Shown piece by piece: positions 14,101 through 25,070 of a stretch of 64,000 bases of DNA. The notes beneath the pieces were generated by a model that worked only from the letters and a program-made list of their open reading frames with translations, did no database searches and was not told where the DNA came from. Origin of the DNA: Paralichthys olivaceus. Taxonomy: Eukaryota; Chordata; Actinopteri; Pleuronectiformes; Paralichthyidae. A program made the position numbers and the translations under genes. Numbering within the stretch: position 1 is the stretch's first letter; each line of letters begins with the position of its first letter. The stretch lies in the NCBI RefSeq assembly GCF_024713975.1, contig NC_091103.1, positions 5,646,001 to 5,710,000 on the forward strand. Reading direction: 5' to 3'.

Positions 14101-17100
14101 TATACGACCTGACTCCACAGTGATGTAAACTTTTAGCACTGTGGAAACCAGAGACCAGTGGAACAAATATTGACATTAAAGCGCTGTATGTGCACAGATG
14201 GACATGGCTACTTGCAGCAGTTCATCATATAGACCAACTTAGATCCTGGCTTTTTAATCAGATCAACGCAAAGAGAAGCACACAAATATGTGGCTTTATA
14301 AACAATCTGCATGGACACTAATCTTATCTGAGCAGAGATTAAGAACTTCTTCAGCACATTTAATTAAGCACCGATGCTCAGTAATACAGCAAAAGATAAG
14401 GTCTGATATGCCACTGATGGCCCCCAATGTTGATCTGAATCCTCTAATGGAAAGTGTCGCCTCATACAGAATGTGATATGATATTCATTTTCGAATTATT
14501 ATTATTATATTTACTCTGCATATTGTTTTTGCCCCTGTAAAGCCTGGTCCTAATGAGGTCAAACTTTATTTCTGAGGTCCAAGTTGAGGTTAGTGGTGTG
14601 ATGGTAATTGTGGTTTAGTGATGGTTTGCCTTTTGGTTTGGCTGTCCACAATGAATGGAAGTCAATACAAAGTCCTTAATACAGATAGCAGCACAAAACT
14701 GTGCAAATATAACTCACCACATGGACTTCTGATACAGGGAATATTTTTCGGGCGGGTATCTCCAGGCTGATTGGTCGAAGGTCAGAGTAAAAAATTTTTT
14801 TTTACTAATTATCTCCCAAAAATAATAGAGAGACAATCTGAAGCTCAGAAAATGATTTTCCATATGTGATGTCATATGGTGAGGCTATTAGGAAGTCACA
14901 ATTAAGTCAGAAAATGACGGCATGCATAGCCCAGAAATGTGTTTTCCTATGAGACTATAGACAGAAACATTACGACATTATTATCATTATCACAATATAA
15001 ATAAGTTGGCATTGTGTGAGCGGGGTACAATGTGCTCACAGGATATGCATCACTCCCCTGATACTTATTATTTAATTTGTTTAATGCTCCCACTGACTGA
15101 TCACGGCTGAGTTCAACAGACAGCTCATTCATCCATTGGGTAGTTTTGGTGACTGATCCATAAGCTCTGCATCGACTAATGTGGGGAAATTATTTGTGAT
15201 GACTGACAGCATTAGGCGGAGAATCCCTGCATTAATAATGCAAAACACACGCCAAAGGGAGAACTGCTTCCCAACACCTGATTAACTAGTATGTCACACC
15301 CATAGCTCACATACAGGGAATGATCTGATTTATGCTGGTGCTGCAGAATATCACCGTCATATGACACTGAAGGAGCGGGGCGGCTGCAGTTTGCTAACAA
15401 GCGTGACAAGTGGGATGTTTTGGATTAAGAGTTCGAAATGTGTAATGTCGAAAGTAGGATTCATCCTCAAGAAATAACGCAGAGATGTTAACTAGAACAA
15501 AACACCTGACAAATGCAGAGTGCTAATATCTATGAGTAGGTGAAACTTTGTGCCAAACTGGATAAAGATCTGGATTTTCTTTTTAATTACTTTAGGGGAG
15601 TGACTTTTATTGAGTTACTGTGTTTTTTTGTCAACTTGTGGTTAATGTGAGCCGTTTGTGGAACATTTCTATGTATTCAATTAGATAAGTCATATTGCCC
15701 AACCACTTTTATCTAAATCCTAATATCAGTCTGCGTCTCCTTCACATCACCAATCAACTGCACCGTCAGTCCAGTTGTTTGCGCCAGCGACAGCTCTTAC
15801 ACCATTGGTAAACACACAAACCCAGTTTGTTCGATCCATGTGAAACATGTTAGGTGTGCCACCGACCACATTGTGTTACTGTGATAGACTGGCGACCTGC
15901 CTAGTGCCCACACAATCAGGCACAGAATAAGCCCAAACAGAAAACAGAACTGCGTGTTTGTCAGCTGATCGCTGCGCATTAGGAGAACACTACATGCATC
16001 ACAGTTCGATGTGTATCTATAATATTTTTTAAAGTGTCCAATAGTGTTTTGTGCAACATCTACAGTGAAGAAAGCTGCAGGGAAGTCTGAACAGCATCCC
16101 TTCACAGTTTTAATTTTGTAGTATCAGTTTCTTCTGTAAATACTACTTCTCTTGGATTTCTACGTCTGTCTGGTGAACACAGTAATCAAGTCTCATCAAA
16201 TTACATTTCTTTTTTTTGTACTGTTACTGCTACTCAACCACACATCGGTCACAAACCAGATACAGTGCATTAACATTCAGAATATAGAGTTATTGTATAG
16301 AGAGAGATGCCTTGCCTAGGTATTTTCCACTGTGACGTTACAACCTGGAGCCAGGAAATGAAATACTTAGAGACACAGTAAAATATTTATATTGACTTGA
16401 TTTTATGCAGGTAATAGTACCCCCCCACACTCCACACACACACCATCTAGGTATATTAGCTTACCTACTAAGTCATCCCGTTAACCATCAATCTACTCAA
16501 CTCTAACTCTCCCTTAACGATTGTTCTTAGAAAAGGTGAAACAATTGGTTGATAAGTTTGTAAATAATTTAAGGTTATTTTCCGACAGGCGACAGTTATA
16601 TAAAAGTATCCAAGATCAGTATGCAGCCCCATCTGCCACAGGGCTAACTTTTGTCTTTTAGTGTGTGTCTGTCACTGTGTTGCTCAGTATCCAATATCCA
16701 GATTTATGTTATAATCCCATATCTTGTCTGAAGGCAGACCATCTCTGGCACTGGCAACACAGAGGTGATCAGTCAAGTTCCACAGTGGGTGCAGACATTG
16801 TAACAGGAATGGGAGGAATGCAGGGGAAAAGAATTTGCTAAGTGCTTGGAGCTCTGCCTATTTAACACTTAGTAGTAGATAGTTGTTTTGGAACAGTTAC
16901 AAAAACTAGGTGATAACATTTCACCCCTATTAAACTGTCATACAGGTTCAAACTGCTTTTCATTTGAAGAATACATGGGCCTCAAGTGCTTCCTTTATTA
17001 TGTCTTCTCTTCCAAACGTGGCAAATCATATTTGTTTAATTCCATCTCTTTTTTATCTCTTTTTGTCCTCACCTCTCTCACTCCTCACAGGCAATACCTT

Positions 17101-18478
17101 TCTTTTTCTCTGTTCATATCCTCCCATCATAGTCCCCTCTAACTCTGAATTTACTGACGCAATCAACTCCTTTCAGGCTGACTCATCCTTCCCTTGACAA
17201 GCATAACACAATAAAAAAAAAGCTCATTTTCTCTGTGTTTTAGCCACTTTAATTTACACTTTAATTCCCACTACTGCAGTTGTCCTCTCACTGTCGTCAC
17301 TTTCTCTCTGGGAGTCCCCTGTGTGTCAATCAACACGGCAATCGCACCCTTCGCAGCCATCCACATTTTACTTTGCTGCTGCCAGGAGCCAGAGAGATGC
17401 ATTTGCTGCACCGCCAATCATCATCCGTCACTCAGTCCCTAGTGGTAATGGTCAACAAACAATAAACACAGGGATGAGCTTTTCTCAAGCGCAAGAAGGG
17501 GGTGAGAGAGAAAAGACCGGAATAGAGAGCAGACGACATAAAATGATTTAGAGAGAGACCTATAGCAGAAAAGAAGAACAAAAACAGAAGCTGTCCATAT
17601 ATTAAACATGAGGACAAATCCCACATGCTTTTATCATGTGCTTCTGCTGGATAATGGCTCAAATCCTTCTCTTTGTGTGATGAATAAATGATGACAGCAG
17701 CTTTACTCCGAATGTACGACTCATCCAGAAAAATAAAGGAAGGCCAGTTTTGAAAGCGCGTGCACCTACAAGAAAAAAATTTCCCTTGATTGAGAAATCA
17801 CCTGATCAAGTAGATTTCTGGTGCAACAGGAGAGTATCTCATCTCAGAAAAAGAGTCATAGCAAAGTCATTGCATCTTCTGCTGCATCTAGGTTGTGTGT
17901 ACCCACAGGTACCAGGCAGGTAACATAAAATAAAGTTGCGTAACAAGTAAAAGCTATTTACATAACTTCACAGACAGAGGTAAAAAATGAACTACACGTG
18001 GGCGGGAAGCAAGTGAGAACTGAAATATGCTTTTTTCTGGAGAAATCATTGAGTGAAATGATGGTGCAGTATTTTATCACCTCCAGTGAAGGGGACACGG
18101 TCTCCTCTTACTGAGAGGTTGTTTCCTTACATTCACTGGCGCTGAGAGGGAAGCGCTGTCTAGACAAAACCTATACAGGAGGTGCCAGACAATGACTCAA
18201 TGGGGAAAAGACATGATTCTGTACACCTAAGCATACCACAGCAGATGGTGGTGGGTATTATAGGAAGTCTCTAGGGGATTCTGCTTTGTTTCAGTATGAA
18301 TGCAGTCTCTTGAATGGGGAATCAATTAGAGGAAGTGTGTGTATTAACATGAACCCCCATGCAAAAAGAAAAAGGTACATAAACAAAGGTACTTACAGAA
18401 CTGAAGGCTCAGACTGATGACGGCCAGCGCTGCCCCGCCCACCACCACCAGGAGGAGGAAGCGGTTGCGAGCCAGCAT
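3485..18478 (-). CDS. pxylp1: 2-phosphoxylose phosphatase 1 (five coding exons)
   Basis: This is a Golgi type II membrane phosphatase of the histidine acid phosphatase family. The family member is known to remove the transient 2-O-phosphate from xylose in the glycosaminoglycan-protein linker, which lets chain polymerisation proceed. The coding exons, in transcript order, are 18478-18397, 11649-11461, 10695-10569, 4873-4734 and 4497-3485. All borders are GT/AG with matching phases and give 516 residues, against 480 in human. Visible parts are: a basic N-terminus followed by a membrane anchor (about residues 7-27); the catalytic RHGDRYP motif at 107-113; ETTGKSRTLQSG at 213-224; and the SAHDVT motif with H403/D404, the expected proton-donor pair. 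N370 and N503 are NxT glycosylation sites. The extra length lies mainly in a Gly/Ser-rich loop and two Lys/Gly-rich inserts in the last exon. The start is chosen by match to the human N-terminus (MLxRNRFLLL). The orthology call is from recalled family sequence. Confidence 0.95.
4734..4873 (-). CDS. pxylp1: pxylp1 coding exon 4
   Basis: The exon is 140 nt, phase 2 to phase 1. It encodes residues 133-180, including HPLLNAFISHMGQGS and NHSVCEMGELTQTG, both close to the human protein. The acceptor is CCCATAG and the donor GTAGGC. Confidence 0.95.
4874..10568. other. pxylp1 intron between coding exons 3 and 4
   Basis: No exon is visible here on either strand. The intron holds CA-rich microsatellite stretches near 5190-5232 and 6180-6251, and a MITE-like repeat at about 9.80-10.26 kb. 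Confidence 0.7.
9799..10262. repeat. MITE-like dispersed repeat with imperfect inverted ends
   Basis: The left end (GGAGGTTATG followed by TTTGTTTGTTTG) is mirrored by the right end (CAAACAAACAAAG, ATCATAACCCCCTTGCAGAGG), giving imperfect terminal inverted repeats about 464 bp apart. The internal phrases TTTGTTAGCAGGATTA and TTTTGGAGCTGATCTGGAT recur in diverged form near 43.4 kb and 55.9-56.1 kb. I see no transposase reading frame, so it is probably non-autonomous. The family name is not assigned. Confidence 0.6.
10569..10695 (-). CDS. pxylp1: pxylp1 coding exon 3 (catalytic RHG motif)
   Basis: The exon is 127 nt, phase 1 to phase 2. It encodes VQVMIRHGDRYPLYYIPKTK, containing the RHGxRxP signature whose histidine (H108) is the phosphate acceptor in this family. 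The acceptor is CTCACAG and the donor GTACAC. Confidence 0.95.
11039..11099. repeat. (GA)n microsatellite
   Basis: An uninterrupted 61-bp GA/TC dinucleotide run in the pxylp1 intron between coding exons 2 and 3. Confidence 0.98.
11461..11649 (-). CDS. pxylp1: pxylp1 coding exon 2 (stem region)
   Basis: The exon is 189 nt, enters in phase 1 and leaves in phase 1, with a CTCCAG acceptor and a GTGAGA donor. It encodes residues 28-91, the stem between anchor and catalytic domain. It contains SRKR, and EAYGYCN aligns with the human EALLYCN segment. Confidence 0.9.
11650..18396. other. pxylp1 intron between coding exons 1 and 2
   Basis: The only element that I can interpret is the leader-encoding exon candidate at 13392-13437. 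A stretch at 12.25-12.53 kb is more GC-rich than its surroundings and open on both strands, but it matches no family I know. A segment near 14.53-14.70 kb resembles a dispersed repeat (see 41.63-41.87 kb). Confidence 0.6.
13392..13437 (-). other. pxylp1: Candidate alternative first coding exon of pxylp1 (signal-peptide-like)
   Basis: On the minus strand an ATG in strong context (AAAATGG, A at -3 and G at +4) opens MGSAVAAHLFLFLIS. After 46 nt comes a consensus GTGAGT donor. It ends in phase 1, the same phase in which coding exon 1 ends, so splicing to coding exon 2 would give LFLFLIS-V-NLIPTTP with no frame change. The peptide is short and hydrophobic, more like a signal peptide than the basic-anchor type II start. 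This is inferred from sequence alone, with no transcript evidence. Confidence 0.5.
18397..18478 (-). CDS. pxylp1: pxylp1 coding exon 1 (membrane anchor)
   Basis: This exon encodes 27 residues beginning MLARNRFLLL plus the first base of codon 28. The exon itself begins at 18543 after a TTTCTAG acceptor, so 65 nt of it are 5'UTR. The donor is GTAAGT. The encoded segment is a short basic stretch followed by a hydrophobic helix ending SLSLQF, as in the human type II anchor. Confidence 0.92.
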
Positions 18479-18543
18479 CTTATCATGTGATTGGTCGGCG
18501 ACCCCGTCTGTCAGCCATCCAGACCACGGTCCATCCCAGCTGC
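18479..18543 (-). promoter_or_regulatory. pxylp1: pxylp1 5'UTR part of exon, with upstream ATGs
   Basis: Between the acceptor and the main start, the minus strand holds three upstream ATGs. One opens a 7-codon frame (MDRGLDG, then stop), one opens an 11-codon frame (MADRRGRRPIT, then stop), and one lies 8 nt before the main ATG and is out of frame with it. Such upstream frames commonly reduce initiation at the main start. Confidence 0.6.
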
Positions 18544-20530
18544 CTAGAAACAAACAGTTAGTGGACTATTGAAATAGAACATTTTACATACAATTTTATA
18601 TCATTAAATTTATTTTATTTTAAGTTGTTTTACTGGACACAATAAGTAAAAAGAACGGGTGTTTATGATAAGCAGCTGTCGTTTACTTCCTATGTTAAAA
18701 GGAAATGATTCATCAAAAAAGCTGTTGACTATAGATTATGAAAAAACTGTCTAGACACAGTCATTGCAAACTTTTTCAAAATCTGGCATTTACAAAATGC
18801 TTAACCAATTTTCATGAAGTTATAAGAGATGAGTGAAATTTTGAATGCAAACTACATTAACTAACTCTCTCTAGTTTCTGAAACAGCCGCTCACTCCTGT
18901 CCCTTTCAGCTCGTGCGGTATCTTTGCTTCCTGTTTGACAATGTGTGATAAACATTTGCTCAACAGGCAGAAACAAGCTGAGAAACTGGATCACTGCAAG
19001 AATCTTAGGTGTTCGTATACACAAATTTGAGTCATGAGAAATATTGCAAACAAAATGAAATTGTGATTTCTAGAATTTCTGAAAAATGCATGCTTTTGTT
19101 CAGGGTCCATGCGGAGCCATGCGGAGCCATGCACAGCTGAAATAGGTGAAAATAGAGACATCTTCACAAGCCTAGATTGGAGCAGCATGCTGAACATTTT
19201 AGCATAAAGTTAAAAGTGGTCTGTCATTAGAGTTTAATGCTAGCCTTAGATGTGTTATTAATAATGTATCAATGGATATATTAATCTATTTAAGGGAACA
19301 ATCTCCTTGGATTCTGGAAGAATCTAAAAATGTCTTTAACTGACCATCTGATGCTCTATTACTTCTCGCCAACATAATCAGATATTCAATTCATCTCAAG
19401 AGAGAATAATATTTGAAGTACTGGTGGTGTGCTCATGTTGTACTCAAGAATCCAAGGACCTCACTAAGTGGCTGTGTTGTTGCTGTGTACAATCTCTGGA
19501 GTATATGATGAGTCTGTCTGTTCCATGAGAGATTGTTGACGGCTAAGAAACTACAACCAAATGCTACGTCATCAGCTCAAACAGTCAATATATATATATA
19601 TAACAAGTTCATACCAGTAATCACCAATATACAACCCCTATACATATACTATTTCTATTCAAAGCTTCATCCAACTGTTGAGGTAAGAACTCCAGTCTGT
19701 ATCTGCTGTGATTTCATTAAGCGAAGAGCTTTTATACGAGTAGTGGCGTAAATTAAAAAGGGAAATAAAAAGAGTTTGACACTTGTCGGTTTAAATTTCA
19801 CGCGAAGACCTATTTCATCTGACTAAACTGAAAACGTGTGCGTTACACATGGCACAGTACATGTACAGTCTGTACCATTTCCCCAAACCCACAAGTCAAA
19901 CAGATCCAGGACTAGTCAGTGCAAGGCTGGAAACCAGGGGAGGGACAAACTATAAGTGCAGTAAATGTACCCTACACAGTGAACCCTACCATTAGACTGT
20001 CTAGAAACACTCCCTGCTCAAGCCTGCGTCTGACCAAGGGGAATTAAAAAGATGCTTCAGACAGAACTACACCAACAGGTCTGCCCAGTTCAGGATCTGC
20101 ACATACAAACCCTGAGCTTCACACCAAACTCCAGCCAAAATACAGGGAGTTCACGGTGGAATCACTTATCTGTAATTGCATGTGTCTTATATTTCTCATG
20201 AATAAAGGAGCTGCAGGTTGGTTCTAGAAATGATAAAATAAACATGAAGATACACATTTAGATGAACTAACTTAAATCACAGTGCTAAGCTTTGTTATAG
20301 CCATTTAACTTAAGTCAAGTCAACCAGGGGAGTCTATTAACCATTCATTATTGATTATTATTATTATTATTAAGCCCTTTTTGCATTTCATTTCAATGCC
20401 GAATTTAAGAGTGAACTCTAGTAACACTGACACACCCTAAAGATAAGCTTCAACCGGCACATGAGTTTGTCAGGACGTTAAATCAAACTAAATTACCAGT
20501 AGCTTGTGTCTGATCCCGCTGGTTAACTAG

Positions 20531-21010
20531 TTAGCTAAAGGCTAGCTACTTACACCGGTGAGTCCCGCGAGCGGAGCGACGCCAGTGTTCCTCAGCAGCG
20601 TTCACACAGAGGTCCCTCTGCTCCTGCGTGTGTCTGTGTCTGTCTGTGTCTGTCTGTGTCTGTCTGTGTCTCTACTTGTTGCTGCCTCTCCTCGGTGTCC
20701 CGACAAGTTACCGGAGGATTCACGTGGAGCTTTGCGTGTCTCTTCCCACGGAATTTTTTTAAAACGCCACATCCACAGCGGAGCTCGGTGCAGGAGACAA
20801 CAGACAAGAGCAGGCACAGACCGACCGGGGTGAGAGCAGCAGGAGCAACAGGAGCAGGAGGAGGAGGAGCAGGAGGTGTGAGAGGTGAATGGTTCCTACC
20901 TGAGGAGGTGAGGGGGTCAGAGCCGCGGACAGGCTGCTTCCACACTTGAATCCACCGCTCCGGTTCCTCCGGTACCACCGACACATCGCTGGAGCCCGGG
21001 GTTCAACCAC
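20531..21010 (-). promoter_or_regulatory. pxylp1: pxylp1 promoter / noncoding first exon region (CpG-rich)
   Basis: A GC- and CpG-rich block stands out from AT-rich flanks at the 5' end of pxylp1. Two minus-strand splice donors are visible: GTAAGT after 20554, and GTAGGA after 20900. Either could end a noncoding first exon joining the 18543 acceptor, so alternative first exons are possible. The exact start site is not visible. Four direct 10-bp copies of TGTCTGTGTC lie within the block at 20631-20670. Confidence 0.6.
20631..20670. repeat. 10-bp tandem repeat x4
   Basis: Four exact adjacent copies of TGTCTGTGTC lie inside the pxylp1 CpG-rich promoter block. Confidence 0.9.
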
Positions 21011-21320
21011 ACGCGACACGAGGAGGGACTTCCTGCCTGTGCCTTTCAAAATAATACTGCTTTTTACACATGAACAACGTGTTGTGTCCTACAGATGTGC
21101 CATGATGCGGCACCTCTGGTTTTGAAATGGATGTGAGTGCACTTGTTAAATAGTCATTGTGGCCCAAACACCCCAAAACAAACAAGGTTTTTTTTTGTGG
21201 TGCTCTCTGCAAAGTGTAATCTGGATGTGACCCTACAATGGTAAATGGTGACTATAGTCCACATAGCATAAAACAAATCCAGGCCATCTTTCGCACCATA
21301 AGGTATTGCTATAGCCTAAC

Positions 21321-21440
21321 AATGTGGCTGTGGCTCAGGAGGTAGAGTGGATCGTCCACTAACCAGAAGGTCAATGGTTCAATCTTAGTCTACCCCATCC
21401 AACAAGTTGAAGTGTCTATTATAGATACAGACCATTTACC
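21321..21440 (+). repeat. tRNA-derived SINE-like element
   Basis: The head looks like a degenerate tRNA gene. TGGCTCAGGAGG at 21331-21342 fits a pol III A box, and GGTTCAATC at 21376-21384 fits a B box 34 nt further on. Cloverleaf pairing is poor and flanking sequence matches repeat-type text, so this is a SINE head rather than a working tRNA. The 3' limit is uncertain. Confidence 0.65.
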
Positions 21441-21544
21441 AGTCGTGGCCCAGAGCTGAAAAAACATCATCTTCCATGTGGGATGTTTTGGGATGTTATG
21501 TCACAAACTGTTTATTTTTCTGATGTTCTCTATTTCACGTGGCA

Positions 21545-21722
21545 TCTATTGCACCTCTGTCCGTCCTGAGAGAAGGATCCCTCACATGGGTCTCTCTCTG
21601 AGGGTTCACCGTTCTTTTCCCTGTTAATAGAGTTAAGGGCAGAGAATGTCACACCTTGTTAAACCCTATGAGACAAATCCTGATTTGTGAATATGGGCTA
21701 AACAAATAAAATTAGATTGATG
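21545..21722 (+). repeat. Teleost dispersed repeat 3' tail
   Basis: The block runs CCGTCCTGAGAGAAGGATCC, then GAGACAAATCCTGATTTGTG, and ends ATGGGCTAAACAAATAAAAT. I recognise this arrangement as the diverged 3' portion of a very common teleost interspersed repeat. It may be part of the same composite insertion as the SINE-like head 100 bp upstream. Confidence 0.6.
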
Positions 21723-23558
21723 ATAAGGTTCAAGCATGCCCATAGCCAACTGAGTTGTCCGAGGTCTCGGACCATGAAGATGTTTAGGGTTAAAGATAAA
21801 ACTTGAAGCTAAATGATAACAGCTACATGCAGGTACCTCCACACATTATCCTGACAGGCTGCATGTGTGGTCAGCTGAAATCTGATCGATTCCTGAAGTC
21901 ACTAACCACCAATACAAAACAATTTGTTCAGATTTTTTTTGATGTATAACAGGGAATACATTTCAATGTATATTCAATTATGTGTGACTTTCCATCAAAG
22001 CTATAGAGCTAACTGTAAACATTGAAACAGACTTCGATGTGCACCTGAATCAGGGATTGTGCATGGAAGTTGGACATATATTTGGACAACCGCCAGTGGA
22101 TTCAGGCTAAATCATTTTTTTCTTTGAAAAACGAGTTAATAATGTGCTTGTATTTTGAAAGGAAGATATATTCTATGTTCCGGTATAGTGGCTTGTTTTG
22201 GTCTTTTCTTTCTAACTTGACGGTTGTGAGACATAATCTGTAGTCGACTGGTTCAACTCCACCAAATCCCAACCTCACTGCGCCACCTACTGGATTTAAG
22301 ACAGAGATGCACATGTGCACAAATGTGTATTAAAAATGCATTTAGTTGTAAATGACAACAAAAGAGACTTTTTGTGTGCATGTAATTTTATTAAAAAGAC
22401 GCTAAAAGCTATTTTCAAATTATTTAGCGTAATTGGTTCTTCAAACATTTTTCTGACGCTGTGTTCTCGTGTTTGTGCATTAGTTCAATGTTTTGTGAAG
22501 TGATTTAAATCTGCTACTCATCAGTGATGATTGAATAAACTGTTTTCTAAAATTATACATCACTTCCAGCTACCTCTATAAGATGAAAAGCTTAAAAGAT
22601 TAAAAAGCTATAAACCTGAAACAGAGTTTTAAAAAAATGAATAATAATAAGGTGATGGCTGCTTTGGAAAGGATTCAGTATAAGAAATATCAATATTATG
22701 TCCTTCTGCTAAATTGCTGCTGATCTAAATTAAAGTCATGAAGGATGGATAGAGGGGGAATTGACATATTCCTCAGGCAATGATTTACTCTGACTGTGTG
22801 AGCGTCTCTATGGGGATTCCTGCCCGTCTCTTATTTCAGTATGAATGACTGCTACAGTAGCAGAACAGTAAACAGTGAGAGAAAATGTGGGCAGCATCAC
22901 TTTTAGATAAAATTAATCTTAATGTTTGCTTCTGCATAAACTGACACCAGCCTTTCTAACACTCACCTGCAAGTGTAAATTGCATCTGCCAGCTATTTCT
23001 ATTCTTGTAACATCTCTGCGGCTGTGGTGTTTCTGCACTGCACTTCTTGTTCCTATGGTGTTATGTATTTTATATACTGTGCCTCCTTACTACCTATAAC
23101 TGAATCAAGATTTCATTTCTGTCCTTTGGCTTTAGTAGCTTCAGTGATTTGAAAATTAGATGCCAGATGCAAAATTATCAGCTAGATGACTTCTGCCTGT
23201 GTCCTTTACTGCTGCTGTGTGGTTGCCACTAATCATTGTCACATATGCAGCAGCACACCCCTATCTGCTCATGTGGTTGGTGAATTCTGCAAAGGGACAC
23301 TGAGTTTACTCACATTCAGCCTCTGTCAGAGCAAGACACTAAGACAGGACTTAAATGCCGGGAGAAAAACAAGCTGACATTGGTGCTCTGTTACCAAGAG
23401 AACATAACAGCATGACACACTGCATTCTTTATCAGCTCACCTGATTCATTTCCAGCTGGATGTGTAAACAAGCATCAATTCTTCATGTTAACATTTTTCA
23501 CACAGTCAGTTCTAAGCTGGATGTGTTTAAAAGGTCTATCCTCTTGAGTTTAGGACAC

Positions 23559-23560
<2 letters not shown>

Positions 23561-23589
<29 letters not shown>
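23561..23589. repeat. (TA)n microsatellite
   Basis: A pure 29-bp TA run in intergenic sequence. Confidence 0.95.
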
Positions 23590-23593
<4 letters not shown>

Positions 23594-24055
23594 ACAATAT
23601 CTTATAACTGAAAATGTCAATTTCTCCTGTTCTGAAAAGCAGCTTCTTTCCGCACTTGTCCAGTTCCATTGGTTTCCTGAATCTGTTCATGGTTTTCAGA
23701 AAGCTTGTCATTATCACAATTTGTCAACTGAGTGATATCGATGCAGAGCAGCAGAGGTGAGTTGGGCCACCAGCCCAGATATCACCTGATGGGCCACACA
23801 GACAAACTGAGTAGTTTCATTTGTCTCCTCTGTTCTAGATGTAACTCTATGTTCCGAAGCTAGTTGTTTTCTTTTTTAGAGCTTTTTCACTGTAAAGTTA
23901 ATTTGTGAGGTTTTGAGATGTCAGTGGATGAAATGTTCTATGTTGGACAAATGTACAACTTTGCTTGTTTCCCAGTTCTTTCTGCTGAGCAAAGGTCAGT
24001 GGCTGTTGCTTTGTTTTTACAGTACAGACCATTGATAGATGGACTAACCCTATGA

Positions 24056-24152
24056 GTGCTCCCCAAAAGTGAAGCCAAACACCACCACCTGGTGGCTGGC
24101 TGCAGTAACCTCCATGTTAGTAGATGGGACCTTGTCCAAACTAAAAAGTCAA
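24056..24152 (+). repeat. Dispersed repeat family A, copy 1
   Basis: The phrases GCTCCCCAAAAGTGAAGCCA, CCTGGTGGCTGGCTGCAGTA and CTCCATGTTAGTAGATGGGA recur in order in copies at about 40.8 and 42.6 kb. It lies in the pxylp1-slc25a36 intergenic region. No coding capacity. Confidence 0.75.
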
Positions 24153-24929
24153 ATTACACGGCAAATAAATTATCCTCAAAGATTATTTCAGTAATCTCAG
24201 AAAGTCAATGAATAAGTTCACTAAATAATTCAGAATCACCAGTTAATCATTGCAGCTCAGTGACTTACATTCTTTTAAGCTTCATGTTTTTTCAGTACAG
24301 GTGAGATGTCAATCAGATTATCACATGATTATCATATAATTGCAAAGACTTCAACACAGTCTCCTGCTGCATCTGCATCAGGGTAGGGTCCTGGACCAAA
24401 CTTGACTGAGTCTGAAATAGTTGATAATTGAATTTAGGCCTCCCAGAGGAAGCTGGCCTTCAGCGGATCATTGTCTGTGGCTTCCTCACTCCTCTGCTGC
24501 AGTAATATCCGAGGGTATGGCAGTCATATGAGCCGTGCTGCTGAACGTGCAACCACTTAACGTGACTTTTTCCCTTCTCACATAGTCATGGGACAGGGAT
24601 GACAGGGAGGATGTGTCTGATTTGGAATTAACGTGTGTGCCTGAGTGTGTGTGTTTATGTTGCCATGTGAAAACCTGAAACTGGTAACTTTAAAACATTT
24701 TGTAATATGTCTGTGTTCTGCAGCCAAGTAAATTCAACCAATTCAAAATATGCTTGGAAACCAGTTGTGCCTGTCAACATCACGAGATAATGATTTGCAG
24801 TCAGCCATGAGTGCATGTCTGGTATCTGATCTCAAGTAATGATAAATGTTATCGCTCATGCAAACAGTGATGGTTATGTGACAATGACTAATGACATTTC
24901 CATCCACCTCTGCTGTGTTAATAATCCAA

Positions 24930-25070
24930 TGTTAGCTTGCTAACCTGCTGAAGTAGAGTGGTGAACATGGTAAACATTGCACTTACTAAACCTCAGCACA
25001 TTAACAAGCCTCATTAACCATTGTGAGTGTGTTAGCATGGTGATGTTTGCATTTAGATAAAAGCACTGTA
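24930..25070. repeat. Probable dispersed repeat (TTAGCATGGTGATG type)
   Basis: Runs of GCTTGCTAACCTGCTG, GTGAACATGGTAAACATT and GTGTTAGCATGGTGATGTTT resemble a frequent fish interspersed repeat rich in GCTAACATG words. This is assigned by recall of such text only; family and ends are not determined. Confidence 0.35.

Noticed and set aside
20558..21049. Several overlapping frames in the pxylp1 promoter block
   Set aside because: They are by-products of GC-rich and tandem-repeat sequence on both strands; none continues into a splice-compatible known protein.
21331..21384. Second tRNA gene
   Set aside because: A and B boxes are present, but the cloverleaf stems do not pair and there is no proper acceptor stem; it is a SINE head.
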